The notes beneath the pieces are model-generated. The model did no database searches. It was given only the letters and a program-made list of their open reading frames with translations, and was not told the DNA's origin. DNA of 64,000 nucleotides from positions 1,805,001 through 1,869,000 of the forward strand of contig NC_012778.1 of NCBI RefSeq assembly GCF_000146185.1. Direction: 5' to 3'. Source of the stretch: [Eubacterium] eligens ATCC 27750 (lineage in GTDB: Bacteria > Bacillota > Clostridia > Lachnospirales > Lachnospiraceae). Made by a program: the position numbers and the translations under genes. How positions within the stretch are numbered: position 1 is the first letter of the stretch; each line of letters opens with the position of its first letter. This document shows, piece after piece, positions 8,626 through 17,028 of this stretch.

Positions 8626-9265
8626 AAAATTCTTTCTTTTCCATAATCCGGACACTAATTGCATAAGAGAGCAGTATGAGAAGTACTGTCACTACCACTG
8701 CAATTCCTGCAAGTATCCAGCCATTCATTTGGTTTAAAAATGAAAAGGCACTTAATACATTTGTCTTTACCAGCTCCGCAAATGCAATGACAGACGCTCC
8801 CATTACACCACATGCCCCCGAAATGACTACTCTGCTCTTTTCTACTCCGGATACTAGCTGCAGCGGAATCAGCAATGCAATCAACAATGCCGTAACCGGC
8901 AGAAACACCAATACCACAGGAATCTGGGAAGCCATGTCTACCGGCATCTGCTGTTTCATTTCTAGGATCATGTAAAGTCCCGCTGCCACAAGCCATGAAA
9001 CCGTTCCTCCTGTAAGACAGAAAAAATATTTTTCCCTCACATACGTTTCTGCATCAATCGGCAAAGTCATCAAAAATCCATATCCTTTATCAAGCTCGTC
9101 ATAGGTAACTGTATTTATCAGAAGAATACTGATTGCAAACGGTAACCACCCCAGGATAACCGCTTCATTCTGTAATCCTATCACCACTCCAATGATAAGA
9201 AGGAAAATTAATGCCTGTTTATTACACCAAATTAACCGGAAATCTTTTTCTACTAATCCTGCCAT
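8624..9265 (-). CDS. ABC-2 type membrane permease
   Basis: The 213-residue protein has six predicted membrane segments and begins with a short cytoplasmic part (LVEKDFRLIWCNKQAL) typical of ABC-2 exporters. Its start codon overlaps the stop of the ATPase gene by one base, so translation is coupled. With the ATPase (9265-10113) and GntR regulator (10125-10499) it forms a YtrABC-like cassette. Such cassettes often respond to cell-envelope stress or antibiotics; the substrate is unknown. Confidence 0.8.
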   Translation of the reverse strand: MAGLVEKDFRLIWCNKQALIFLLIIGVVIGLQNEAVILGWLPFAISILLINTVTYDELDKGYGFLMTLPIDAETYVREKYFFCLTGGTVSWLVAAGLYMILEMKQQMPVDMASQIPVVLVFLPVTALLIALLIPLQLVSGVEKSRVVISGACGVMGASVIAFAELVKTNVLSAFSFLNQMNGWILAGIAVVVTVLLILLSYAISVRIMEKKEF

Positions 9266-10113
9266 TATCTGTACCCTCCCGTCATCATAAGAATTAATTC
9301 ATCAATTCCGCCCTGCTCCACCGCAATCTGCGGATAATTTTCCTGATAAAATCTTCTGTCATTAGTAAAGCAGGCATAACCATAAGTTTCTTTCTGTACT
9401 TTTATGACTGCTGTCTTGTCTAATGTCCTGTATTGTTCCTCATTCACCTTCAAAATACCATACTGTTCTAAAATAACATCTGTGTCCTCATGCAAAATGA
9501 TTTTTCCGTCATGAATGAGATAAATGTCGTCACAAAGTGACTCCAAATCTGTGGAAATGTGCGATGTAATCAATATTGTGCGCTTCTCGTCCTGCGCTAT
9601 ATATTCCCGTAGCAAATCAAGGATTTCATTCCTTGCCTCCACATCAAGCCCTGCGGTCGGCTCATCTAAAATCAACAAATCAGCTTTATGGCTGATTGCT
9701 GTCAGCACCCTCAGTTTTGCTTTCATACCTGTGGAAAATTCTTTTAATTTCTTCTTCCGTGGAAGCTTTAAAGCCTCACATTTTTGGTCAAAAAAATCCT
9801 TCTGGAAATCAGGATACATTTTAGCAAGGATATGCCAGACATCTTCCACCGTAAATTGTGAACTAAAGCCTGCCTCCGTCAAAGATACTCCGATTTTCTG
9901 CTTTACCGCAGCCGGAAGCTCTCCACCTTCATTACCAAACACACAAATCTTTCCAGCATCCGGCTTTACCAGTCCAAGTATCAGTTTAATTGCCGTACTT
10001 TTTCCTGCGCCGTTTTTTCCTACAAACCCTGTAATTCTCCCCTCTGGTATTTCCAAGGATAGTTCCAGTTCAAAGTCCTTATATTTTTTTCGGACATTCT
10101 GCATTGTTATCAT
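9265..10113 (-). CDS. ABC transporter ATP-binding protein
   Basis: The 282-residue protein has Walker A GKNGAGKST (about 34), a signature region FSTGMKAKLRV (about 128) and Walker B LLILDEPTAGLD (about 148). The signature is degenerate (FSTGM rather than LSGGQ), as in many ABC-2 exporter ATPases. It energises the permease encoded immediately downstream. It lies 11 bases after the GntR regulator, in one operon, with AAAGGCG upstream of ATG. Confidence 0.88.
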   Translation of the reverse strand: MITMQNVRKKYKDFELELSLEIPEGRITGFVGKNGAGKSTAIKLILGLVKPDAGKICVFGNEGGELPAAVKQKIGVSLTEAGFSSQFTVEDVWHILAKMYPDFQKDFFDQKCEALKLPRKKKLKEFSTGMKAKLRVLTAISHKADLLILDEPTAGLDVEARNEILDLLREYIAQDEKRTILITSHISTDLESLCDDIYLIHDGKIILHEDTDVILEQYGILKVNEEQYRTLDKTAVIKVQKETYGYACFTNDRRFYQENYPQIAVEQGGIDELILMMTGGYR

Positions 10114-10124
10114 AATTCGCCTTT

Positions 10125-10499
10125 CTATTTCTCATCAAGTATGAGCTTTACAACCTCTAAGATTTCTTCTTTCTCCATCCCAATTGCCACTGCCCGGTCA
10201 ATGGCTTTGTCAAAGTCCTCTTCCACAGCAATTCTTCTCGCCTCCGACGCAAGCTGTTTATCCGAAGCAGTCACATATGTTCCCTTTCCGTGAACAGTCG
10301 TAACAAAGCCTTCCTCTTCTAACTTGTCATAAGCTTTCTTTACAGTCAGCGCGCTGATGCGAAGTTCCCCTGCAAGCGTCCTCACAGACGGAAGTGCCTC
10401 TCCCTCTTTTAATACAGACTGGATAATCTCTGACTTTATCTGCTCCATAAGCTGTTCGTAAATCGGAACCATGGAAGAATGATTTAATATAATATGCAT
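10125..10499 (-). CDS. GntR-family (YtrA-like) regulator
   Basis: The 124-residue protein starts MHIILNHSSMVPIYEQL, with AAAGGAGA upstream; the longer frame to 10613 would read through the promoter and is rejected. Residues about 10-78 are the winged helix (EALPSVRTLAGELRISALTV), followed by a short helical tail of the YtrA subfamily. It is the first gene of the ABC operon and most likely represses it by binding the long palindrome at 10521-10573, which contains the promoter. Confidence 0.87.
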   Translation of the reverse strand: MHIILNHSSMVPIYEQLMEQIKSEIIQSVLKEGEALPSVRTLAGELRISALTVKKAYDKLEEEGFVTTVHGKGTYVTASDKQLASEARRIAVEEDFDKAIDRAVAIGMEKEEILEVVKLILDEK

Positions 10500-10520
10500 A
10501 TTTTTGTTTTCTCCTTTGTG

Positions 10521-10573
10521 ATAAACAGTATATAACAGTTGATGTGTGTTGTCAACTGTTATATACTGTTTAT
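10521..10573 (-). promoter_or_regulatory. Promoter embedded in a perfect 22-bp inverted repeat (GntR operator)
   Basis: Bases 10521-10542 and 10552-10573 are exact complements around a 9-base spacer. On the minus strand TTGACA (10550-10555) and TATACT (10527-10532) are 17 bases apart, an almost consensus sigma-A promoter lying wholly inside the palindrome. A bound dimeric repressor would cover both promoter boxes. Confidence 0.85.
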
Positions 10574-10719
10574 TAAAAATATACAAAATAAGAGCCACTC
10601 TAAGGTGACTCACATTTATTTTTATATTTAACTTAACTAAAATATTTTACCTATTTTTCTGTTAATCTACAAGAAGTTCCCTACAATAATATTTTAATCC
10701 TTTTTGAGCATTCTCTTTC

Positions 10720-10764
10720 TTATAAATATAAAAATCGTACCAAACTTTCAAAGTTTAGTACGAT
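10720..10764 (-). terminator. Terminator of the DUF2726 operon
   Basis: ATCGTAC at 10734-10740 and GTACGAT at 10758-10764 are the outer arms of a hairpin with inner AAACTT/AAAGTTT pairing. Reading on the minus strand, ACGATTTTTATATTT follows the stem. The rest of 10574-10796 shows nothing else recognisable. Confidence 0.7.
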
Positions 10765-10796
10765 ATCTCCACTATAATAGGATTATTTCCTCTCGA

Positions 10797-11246
10797 CTAT
10801 CCAACCAGCTTATCTAACATTCCTACAATCTTTTCTCTTTCACCACAGCCATTAGTCTTAAATCTTAATAATGGAATTTCATACAAATCCATTATGCGAT
10901 CCTTTAATAAATCTCTTGAAGCCTGTACGGTATCCTTTTTATGAAATTCATATCCATCAACTTCAATCGCTAAAACCGGCTTTTTACTGATTCTGTTGTA
11001 AATCAGAAAATCCAGATGTGTTGCAGGATTCATTGCATACTGGCACTCCCTGTCATTTAATAGTTGAGGATTTTTAATCAGCATATTCAATGGAAAATGA
11101 CAAACAACATCTAAACTTAAGACATTTCTTCCTTTTATTTTCGTCAAATGTGTGTCCCAGCAGAACACAAGTGAGGCGCCTTTGCTTTCTTCAATCTTTG
11201 TTGTTTTTAGTCGATCTTGAACTGCTTTTGTTGCACCAATCTCCAT
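10797..11246 (-). CDS. DUF2726-like PD-(D/E)xK nuclease-fold protein
   Basis: This is a 149-residue protein from the ATG at 11246 (AGCAGG upstream); a GTG at 11255 overlapping the previous stop is an alternative. The core has DFLIYN, VLAIEVDGYEFH and RDLLKDRIM, the same arrangement as the C-terminal nuclease of the helicase at 3718-6729. In most genomes this domain is fused behind a helicase, so the gene may be a free-standing nuclease domain or the tail of a decayed fusion. It is translationally coupled to the small gene upstream, which favours a real two-gene unit. Confidence 0.6.
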   Translation of the reverse strand: MEIGATKAVQDRLKTTKIEESKGASLVFCWDTHLTKIKGRNVLSLDVVCHFPLNMLIKNPQLLNDRECQYAMNPATHLDFLIYNRISKKPVLAIEVDGYEFHKKDTVQASRDLLKDRIMDLYEIPLLRFKTNGCGEREKIVGMLDKLVG

Positions 11247-11251
11247 ATGTA

Positions 11252-11575
11252 TCACCTGCTCATCTCAAGTATTCTTTTTACTTCATTCTGTAATTCATCA
11301 CTAAAGTCTGATAAATCATTATATGTAATTACTTTCAGTCTAATGAGACGAACAATATCCCATATTACCTCTGATTTTTTCAGTTCCATGACAACTCCCG
11401 GATGACGTTTATCTTCTTTTATCCGTTTTTCAAGTTCCCAGAATTTCTCTGATGCAGGCTTTTTATCACCATTCAGAAAATTTACATACTCTTTAACAAG
11501 ACCTTCCATGTAATTTTCCTGCCAGCCTGATAATTTTTCTCGAAATAATTTCCAATCCCTTTTACTTATGTCCAT
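11252..11575 (-). CDS. Small hypothetical protein coupled to the DUF2726-like gene
   Basis: The 107-residue protein starts MDISKRDWKLFREKL after a perfect AGGAGG, and is mostly helical and charged. Its stop (TGA at 11252) overlaps the next gene's possible GTG start, so translation is coupled. Small proteins of this kind are frequent in Lachnospiraceae accessory regions, but I know no function. A partner or inhibitor of the nuclease-like product is a guess from context only. Confidence 0.6.
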   Translation of the reverse strand: MDISKRDWKLFREKLSGWQENYMEGLVKEYVNFLNGDKKPASEKFWELEKRIKEDKRHPGVVMELKKSEVIWDIVRLIRLKVITYNDLSDFSDELQNEVKRILEMSR

Positions 11576-11596
11576 GATTTTGAACCTCCTCAGTCT

Positions 11597-11745
11597 CATG
11601 TTAGTCTCAACAAACGATTTCAAAAATGAGACTGTCTTGAGACTACAACTTTATAATTTACCTGCAAATCCCGGTTTTATCGCGTTTTGCTATATCATAG
11701 AGTCTCACTCAGTCTCAAATCTCGTGAGACTTCGTTGAGACTAAC
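11597..11745. repeat. Cluster of GAGAC/GTCTC motifs upstream of the two-gene unit
   Basis: About eight copies of GAGAC or its complement lie within 150 bases, several as close inverted pairs, just upstream of the AGGAGG of the gene at 11575. They could be regulator sites or remains of a degenerate coding repeat. Confidence 0.35.
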
Positions 11746-11938
11746 TTTGAAATATTCGTTTTTCAGAAAGCTCTTTAATCGTCTCTCTTTAGAAAGCTTT
11801 TTCTTAGAATATTCTGATTTTAACCACTTGATTTTTCTCAAAATTTCTATGACATTTTCTATGACATTTCTACGACATTTTCTGTGACATTTCTACGACA
11901 TTTTCTGTGACATTTCCCATCTTCATTATAAGCGTTAC
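11695..11938 (-). pseudogene. Degenerate coding remnant with AATGTCGTAGAA-type tandem repeats
   Basis: On the minus strand the sequence reads like the tail of an AlbA_2-type regulator: a run of near-identical repeats (NVTENVVEMSQKMS-like, 11850-11925), then VIEILRKIKW and a basic helical stretch ending at a TGA (11695). Internal stops and frame shifts break it. ENVVENV-type linkers before a winged helix are typical of that family. Nothing else is recognisable between 11576 and 12035. Confidence 0.35.
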
Positions 11939-12035
11939 CTAAAACAAATTTGTGCCTTTAATCAATTCAATTTTTACCTTCTCCCTACTTCCATACATAG
12001 AGCTTTTACTTTCATCAATAGTCTATACCTGATGT

Positions 12036-12512
12036 TTATTCTATGAATACATACTTTCCCTTTCCTTTACCATTTACCACTTTAACAACTTTCATGTCTC
12101 TAAGTTTTGTCATGACTGCTCTTGCTGTGGATGGTGAGCAATCAAGAATTTCTTTTATTTCTTTTGTTCCAAAAATCTGATTTTTCTCTATTTCATCATA
12201 CACCTTAAGAATATTTGCTTTCGAAGGTTCATTATATTTTTGTTGCTCAATCGCCGACTTTATCATATCAACCGCCGATTTTTTATCGTCAATCGCCGAC
12301 TTTTCTTCTCCAATCGCCGGCTTTTGGTAATCAATCAACGACTTATTGACTGCAACAGCCAATTTTTTAAATGAATCAGCGGTTTTTTCAACAATAGTTT
12401 TTCCAACTTTTGAATTATAAATAACTGCCTGCAACATAAAAGCATTTGTATGATAAACAGGATCTTTTAGTCCCACCTGCTCCAACTCATTACGCAGTCT
12501 TTCATTAACGCT
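12036..12512 (-). pseudogene. 5'-truncated AlbA_2-family ATP-binding regulator (C-terminal half)
   Basis: The frame is open from 12512 and reads NERLRNELEQVGL then DPVYHTNAFML, which matches the end of the AAA_4-like region in AlbA_2/Schlafen-type transcription factors. A repetitive linker follows, then a winged helix (FGTKEIKEILDCSPSTARAV). The N-terminal AlbA_2 domain is absent, with an in-frame TAA at 12513-12515. A short product from TTG at 12485 could still be made. I see it as a relic. Confidence 0.6.
12248..12373. repeat. 21-bp tandem repeat, six units, in the AlbA_2 remnant
   Basis: CAATCGCCGAC-like units begin at 12248, 12269, 12290, 12311, 12332 and 12353, exactly 21 bases apart. 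On the minus strand they encode heptads such as KSAIDDK and KSAVDMI, forming a linker between the lost N-terminal domains and the winged helix. Confidence 0.8.
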
Positions 12513-12827
12513 TTAAATGTTTCTTATTGACATTATGAATTTATCGTACTAACCTAAACTCGTAGAATATATTTCAATAAAGGTAATGTTTCGAAAACTT
12601 TTGGTTCCGATTATAATAGAGCAGCTTTTAGCATCTCTCATTGGAACCTGCCAGTGCAAATCTCTGCTTTGAGACGGTTCCCTTTATCACAATTACCAAG
12701 CCAATCTGCTGGGTACCATTCTTCATTATTCACAATTCTGTATAAATAAAGAACAACTCATGTGGGATTGGGGATATGCCTCACTCATTATTGGAACAAG
12801 AAAATAACTGCAAAGGAGATTTTTACT

Positions 12828-13748
12828 ATGAAAGAAATAATTTTAGGAAATCACATACGAAAGGTTCCTTCAGTTGCTGTTGGATGCATGCGCCTTTCTG
12901 AAAAATCGAAGGATGAGATGAATCGTTTTATTCATGCAGCTCTGGAACAAGGTGCATATCTCTTTGATCACGCGGATATCTACGGTGATGGTATGAGCGA
13001 GAGCATATTCGGCGAAGCGTTCGCAGATGATTCATCCATAAAGCGTGAGGATATTTATCTTCAGTCAAAATGTGGCATCCGTCAAGGCTTCTATGATCTC
13101 TCAAAGGAGCACATTCTGAAATCTGTCGATGGCATTTTACAAAGGCTCCATACAGATTATCTTGATCTTTTGCTTCTTCACCGTCCGGATACACTCGTAG
13201 AACCGGAAGATGTTGCTGCTGCATTTGATGTTCTTTATGAAAGCGGAAAGGTACGCCATTTTGGAGTTTCAAACCATAAGCCGATGCAGATTGAACTGCT
13301 GCAGAAATATGTCCGCCAACCACTCGTTGTCAATCAGGTTCAGTTCAGCATCCCTGTTTCCAATCTTGTTGCAAATGGCATGGAAGTCAATATGGAAACC
13401 CCAGGTTCAATCGATCACGATGGAAGTCTGCTCGACTACTGCCGCCTCCACAATATCACTCTCCAGGCATGGTCTCCGTTTCAGATGCCGGCATGGAAAG
13501 GCTGCTTTCTCGGAAGCGACGAATACCCTGAACTGAATAAAAAACTTCATGTGATTGCCGAAAAATATAATGTCAGCGATACTACTATTGCGGCTGCGTG
13601 GATTTTACGTCATCCGGCAAATATGCAGATTGTTACCGGCACTGCAAGTGAAAGCCGCTTGAAAGAAATTATCGCGGCGTGCGATATTACTCTGACTCGT
13701 GAGGAATGGTATGAGCTGTACCTGGCGGCAGGTCATCTGCTTCCGTAG
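12828..13748 (+). CDS. Aldo/keto reductase (YdhF-like)
   Basis: The 306-residue protein starts from the ATG at 12828, with AAAGGAG eight bases upstream; the frame opens earlier but without a ribosome site. The catalytic tetrad is visible: Asp and Tyr in FDHADIYGDG (about 47-55), Lys in LQSKCGIR (about 83) and His in LLLHRPD (about 118). It is expected to reduce aldehydes or ketones with NADPH in a TIM-barrel fold; the substrate is unknown. It stands alone, ends at a weak hairpin, and has the higher GC and codon use of the symporter gene rather than of the defence genes. Confidence 0.88.
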   Translation: MKEIILGNHIRKVPSVAVGCMRLSEKSKDEMNRFIHAALEQGAYLFDHADIYGDGMSESIFGEAFADDSSIKREDIYLQSKCGIRQGFYDLSKEHILKSVDGILQRLHTDYLDLLLLHRPDTLVEPEDVAAAFDVLYESGKVRHFGVSNHKPMQIELLQKYVRQPLVVNQVQFSIPVSNLVANGMEVNMETPGSIDHDGSLLDYCRLHNITLQAWSPFQMPAWKGCFLGSDEYPELNKKLHVIAEKYNVSDTTIAAAWILRHPANMQIVTGTASESRLKEIIAACDITLTREEWYELYLAAGHLLP

Positions 13749-13757
13749 GGATTATCG

Positions 13758-13789
13758 ATTACCAGCATTATTTTCAAAATGCTGGTAAT
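13758..13789 (+). terminator. Hairpin after the aldo/keto reductase gene
   Basis: ATTACCAGCATT (13758-13769) pairs exactly with AATGCTGGTAAT (13778-13789). There is no long T-run, so termination may be weak. Confidence 0.55.
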
Positions 13790-13801
13790 CCTTAGAATTA
13801 G

Positions 13802-14263
13802 CAAGTTGTACAAAAGAATCTTCTCTTTTACGAAGTCTGGTCTCATAAACGAGATAAAGGTTCTGGCAGATGCAGAGCTTGTGTTGAGCAGATCAGAGTA
13901 CACGACCTCAGACACAGTCACGCCAGCTTACTTATTAATCAGGGCTGTGATGCCTTGATGTTAGCAGACAGGCTCGGACATGAAAAGGTATCCACAACAC
14001 TTAACACATACTCCCATCTGTTTCCACATAAACAGCAGGAGCTTGTGCATAGTCTGGAATCATTGCAGGCAACAGATTCGCCAACACCTGAACCACCATC
14101 TGATAACCCTCTGCTTGAAGCCGCAGGTATCACATGTGAAGTGCCGCAGACTCAGAGCAACGGCTCAGATGTAACAATCCGACCTCAGTTTGGACCTCCG
14201 TTAGTACCATCAAATACCGCATCAGGGAAAATCATCCAGATGCCACAAAGAAAGATCATATAG
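13802..14263 (+). pseudogene. C-terminal remnant of a tyrosine recombinase (integrase of element 0)
   Basis: The frame is open from 13802 to the stop at 14263 (153 codons). From about 13889 it reads RVHDLRHSHASLL, then LADRLGHEK and STTLNTYSHLF: the catalytic Arg, His and Tyr motifs of phage-type integrases. Upstream of this the reading is scrambled and the N-terminal and first-Arg regions are missing. The tail after the Tyr is 60 residues longer than usual. It lies beside the right-end repeats and att copy, the place occupied by intact integrases in elements 2 and 3. Confidence 0.8.
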
Positions 14264-14346
14264 AAGAAATCCAGCAGTCATCAGGGTTTCTTGCTATTAA
14301 AGTTAATGACAACCATATGAAAACGATAGAAAAAAAGTAGTTGCTA

Positions 14347-14366
14347 TTAGTAGCAAATTAGTAGCA
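14347..14366. repeat. Arm-type repeats at the right end of element 0
   Basis: TTAGTAGCA occurs twice, at 14347-14355 and 14358-14366, between the integrase remnant and the terminator/att pair, where elements 1-3 carry their own repeat pairs. No matching pair was found at the left end of element 0. Confidence 0.55.
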
Positions 14367-14378
14367 GTGCAAAAGAAA

Positions 14379-14417
14379 AAGTCTCGGAATCCGCTTGTTT
14401 AGCGGGTTCCAAGACTT
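14379..14417 (-). terminator. Hairpin at the right end of element 0
   Basis: AAGTCTCGGAATCCGCT (14379-14395) pairs with AGCGGGTTCCAAGACTT (14401-14417) with two mismatches; on the minus strand ACTTTTTCTTTT follows. Read toward the left, it would have ended guaA transcription when this element was next to guaA. Confidence 0.65.
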
Positions 14418-14424
14418 GTGACTT

Positions 14425-14436
14425 CTACTCAAACTC
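14425..14436. repeat. att-core copy, degenerate
   Basis: CTACTCAAACTC differs from the guaA core TTATTCAAACTC at two positions. It is preceded by a hairpin and the TTAGTAGCA pair and marks the element 0 / element 1 junction. Confidence 0.6.
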
Positions 14437-14540
14437 TTGGGCGGAAAGATTTATCTGGCTGTTTCTTGGTACACATTTGTGTGTTTTATTCTTCACATTC
14501 ATCTTATTTTGCATTTTTGTGTACCTAATCTAAAATTTTT

Positions 14541-14560
14541 AGAGCCAAAATGGAGCCATC
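14541..14560. repeat. Left arm-type repeats of element 1
   Basis: AGAGCCAAAA followed by TGGAGCCATC lies about 105 bases right of the att copy and overlaps the stop codon of the gene ending at 14559. The near-identical pair at 21277-21295 is its right-end partner. Confidence 0.75.
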
Positions 14561-17028
14561 AATCAACTTGTTTTTTATGAGTTTTTCCAACTACTAATTT
14601 AGAGTATATTAACCAATTTCTTAACAGCTTATGTTTCCATTTTATACTTACTTCGTTCCACTTATCTACTTTCATTTCATCCAATATATTAGTAAATACC
14701 TCTAAAGGTTCCTTATTTGTCGTTTTAATTTGTTCTAAATACTGACAGACATACTCTAAACCCAAAAGTTTTTCTCTAATATATGCTCTTTTTTCATTGG
14801 GTTCCTTGCCAAGAAACTCCAATCCGTTTTGTGTTATTTCATATTCACTTCTAGATATAGGTCTAACAAGCCCTAAAAAACATGCATCTATTAGATGACC
14901 ATTTAAACTTGATCTTTTCATCGATTTTTTTAGTTCTTGAATTGTCATACCTTCTTTATTATCAGCCAATAGTTCCACTACTTTGATAATTTGTGCCAAC
15001 ATCGTCGTTGGGAAAAAAATTTCATCACTTAAAAAATCACCAATTTCTCTTCCCAGGTTATTCGTTGAAATAGTATTATTTTTATCCATATTAACCATTG
15101 TAGCAGCAGATAACCATTTACACATAACCTTACTATATTGCTCCCAAATTTTATCTGTTGCATCTATAAACGGCATTTCACTTATTAATATATTTTTAAC
15201 TTGTTTCAAAGTTAATTTCTTATTTTTCTCCAATTCCAAAAGTATTTTTTTAATCAAAGTATTATCCATTAATATATTAGCTAAATATTTTACAATATTA
15301 TTTTCTGTATAGTATTGATAGGCATATGGATTAAGTGAAAAATTATTATTAGACCCTTCAATAAATTTCAATTTTTTTAATTCTCCCAATATATTTATAA
15401 TACTCGTTTTCTTAACCCGAGAATTTTCAACAATCTGATCTACATTACATAAATTCTTACTTACAATAATTTTATACAAATTTAAAACAGTATTTGGAGT
15501 GTAACGAATAAGATATCTTCTTGACAAATTTACATGCCCAGTTTTTACAAACTCTTTCAAAATATCATTATAAGTATCATATGTTCTACCAGTTAGTCTT
15601 ATTAATCTATAATCATTCTGCAATATTTTTAATTTAATTGATAAATCCTCATCTGTAAAAATTTCAGATAATTCTGCATATGTAGATGGCAAATATGCAA
15701 TTAATCTATAAAAGAACTCCCTAATAGCTTCATCCAATGCTAGAATATCTTCGTTAAATAAGTCTTCTAACTGCATTCCTGATTGAACAATATTCTTTTG
15801 TTTTTCACCACTTCTAACAAGTTTTATTATATGTGCACAATATTTTTTTAATAGCCAAGGAAAGCCATTTGATATCTCTAATACTTGTTCTTTTAATGGC
15901 TTAATTAGAGATGTTCCTATTTCATCATTTATATGGCTTATCAATTCTATCGCTTCTTCTGTCTTAAAATCTTGTAGGACAATTGGCTTAGAAATGCTCT
16001 TCAATCGATTCAAATCAATCAATGATGACTCATCATAAGTTGTTGGCTGATCATTTTTACGAGCTATAACAAAAATAAAACTTTTAAACTTAACATTAAA
16101 CTCCAATATTATATCAATAAGTGTATTATAAACAGATGGTCTAGCAAAAACACTTTCAAATTGGTCTAAAAAAATCAAGGACATTTTACCATTTTCTGTA
16201 TTAAATTCATCTATTGATTTACTTATAATATTAATCTGCTCTTTCTCTTTTGGTACCTCACAATTCAAATTACAATGAAAATTAAAATCTTTTACTAACA
16301 TTTGAAAAATCTGCAAAATATCAATATCTGACCGTATATTTCTAGAATCTACAATAGCAGTTGAGAATCCTTTTTCTTTATATAATCTTTGAAGTTTTAA
16401 AGAAATTGAACTTTTACCCACTCCCGAACGACTTAATATTTCAATAACTTTAGTACTTGTAATTCCATTCTTTACATCGTTTACAGAATCATTGAATGCA
16501 TTAATCAAAGAAGTTCGTCCTATAAACCTATCTGGGTTAGCAGGAAACTGGTAATCAAACCATCCTTCTCCATGCATAACTCCTAAATATGAATTATCCA
16601 CTTCACTTTCACTATATTTAGTTTTTTCTCCGTGTTTATAATATTTTAGTTCTTTTAGCAATTCTATTTTGCTAGAAACTCTCAAAATGAAATCCTCATC
16701 TTCTATAGAGTTTCCAAACATATCATAACAAACAAAATATGATGGTAGTGTTTTCCCATCCTCAATAAGCAATTGAATATAATAATATCCTCTATCACTT
16801 ACTAAAAAATACACATCTCCACTACATAAATTTATATTATTTTGAGAAATATCTCTAATTTGCTTTACACTCAAATAATTTTTTTGAGAAACCAAAGCAT
16901 CTATTATTGAATCCCCCACTATATATCTAATATGATACCCAGCATCTACCAAATCATCTACCTGTTGTTTCACATCGGATGTTAAATCACTTATAGATAT
17001 AAAAATCCCCCAATCATTGGGTTCCTTT
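14559..17028 (-). pseudogene. STAND-type NTPase and C-terminal part of an IS-interrupted nuclease-NTPase gene
   Basis: The segment encodes about 820 residues that continue, after removal of the IS256 element, the N-terminal piece at 18409-18682. A P-loop RSGVGKSS lies at about residue 289 of the restored 911-residue protein, with Walker B LIFLDQFE about 90 residues later. The C-terminal half is helical and contains winged-helix-like segments (TLKQVKNILI, MTIQELKKSM). The layout Mrr nuclease / STAND NTPase / sensor resembles Avs2-type antiphage proteins. A GTG at 16973 could start an 804-residue product lacking the nuclease, but no ribosome site is evident. Very AT-rich. Confidence 0.8.

Larger units (their letters stand above)
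1109..14436. mobile_element. Element 0: decayed guaA-site genomic island
   Basis: The block is bounded by att-like sequences at 1098 and 14425, with an integrase remnant (13802-14263) next to its right end, where intact elements 2 and 3 have theirs. It holds an IS110-family insertion, a helicase-nuclease gene, a symporter, a MIF-like gene, a GntR-ABC operon, DUF2726-type and AlbA_2-type remnants, and an aldo/keto reductase. Paired TTAGTAGCA repeats occur only at the right end; I found no left-hand partner, so the left boundary is uncertain. Confidence 0.45.

Noticed and set aside
12600-12720. Riboswitch or T-box upstream of the aldo/keto reductase
   Set aside because: A GGAACC/GGTTCC pairing is visible, but no T-box sequence, antiterminator or known aptamer motif could be recognised.
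13749-14436. Intact integrase for element 0
   Set aside because: Only the C-terminal catalytic motifs are readable; the N-terminal half and first catalytic Arg region are missing or scrambled.
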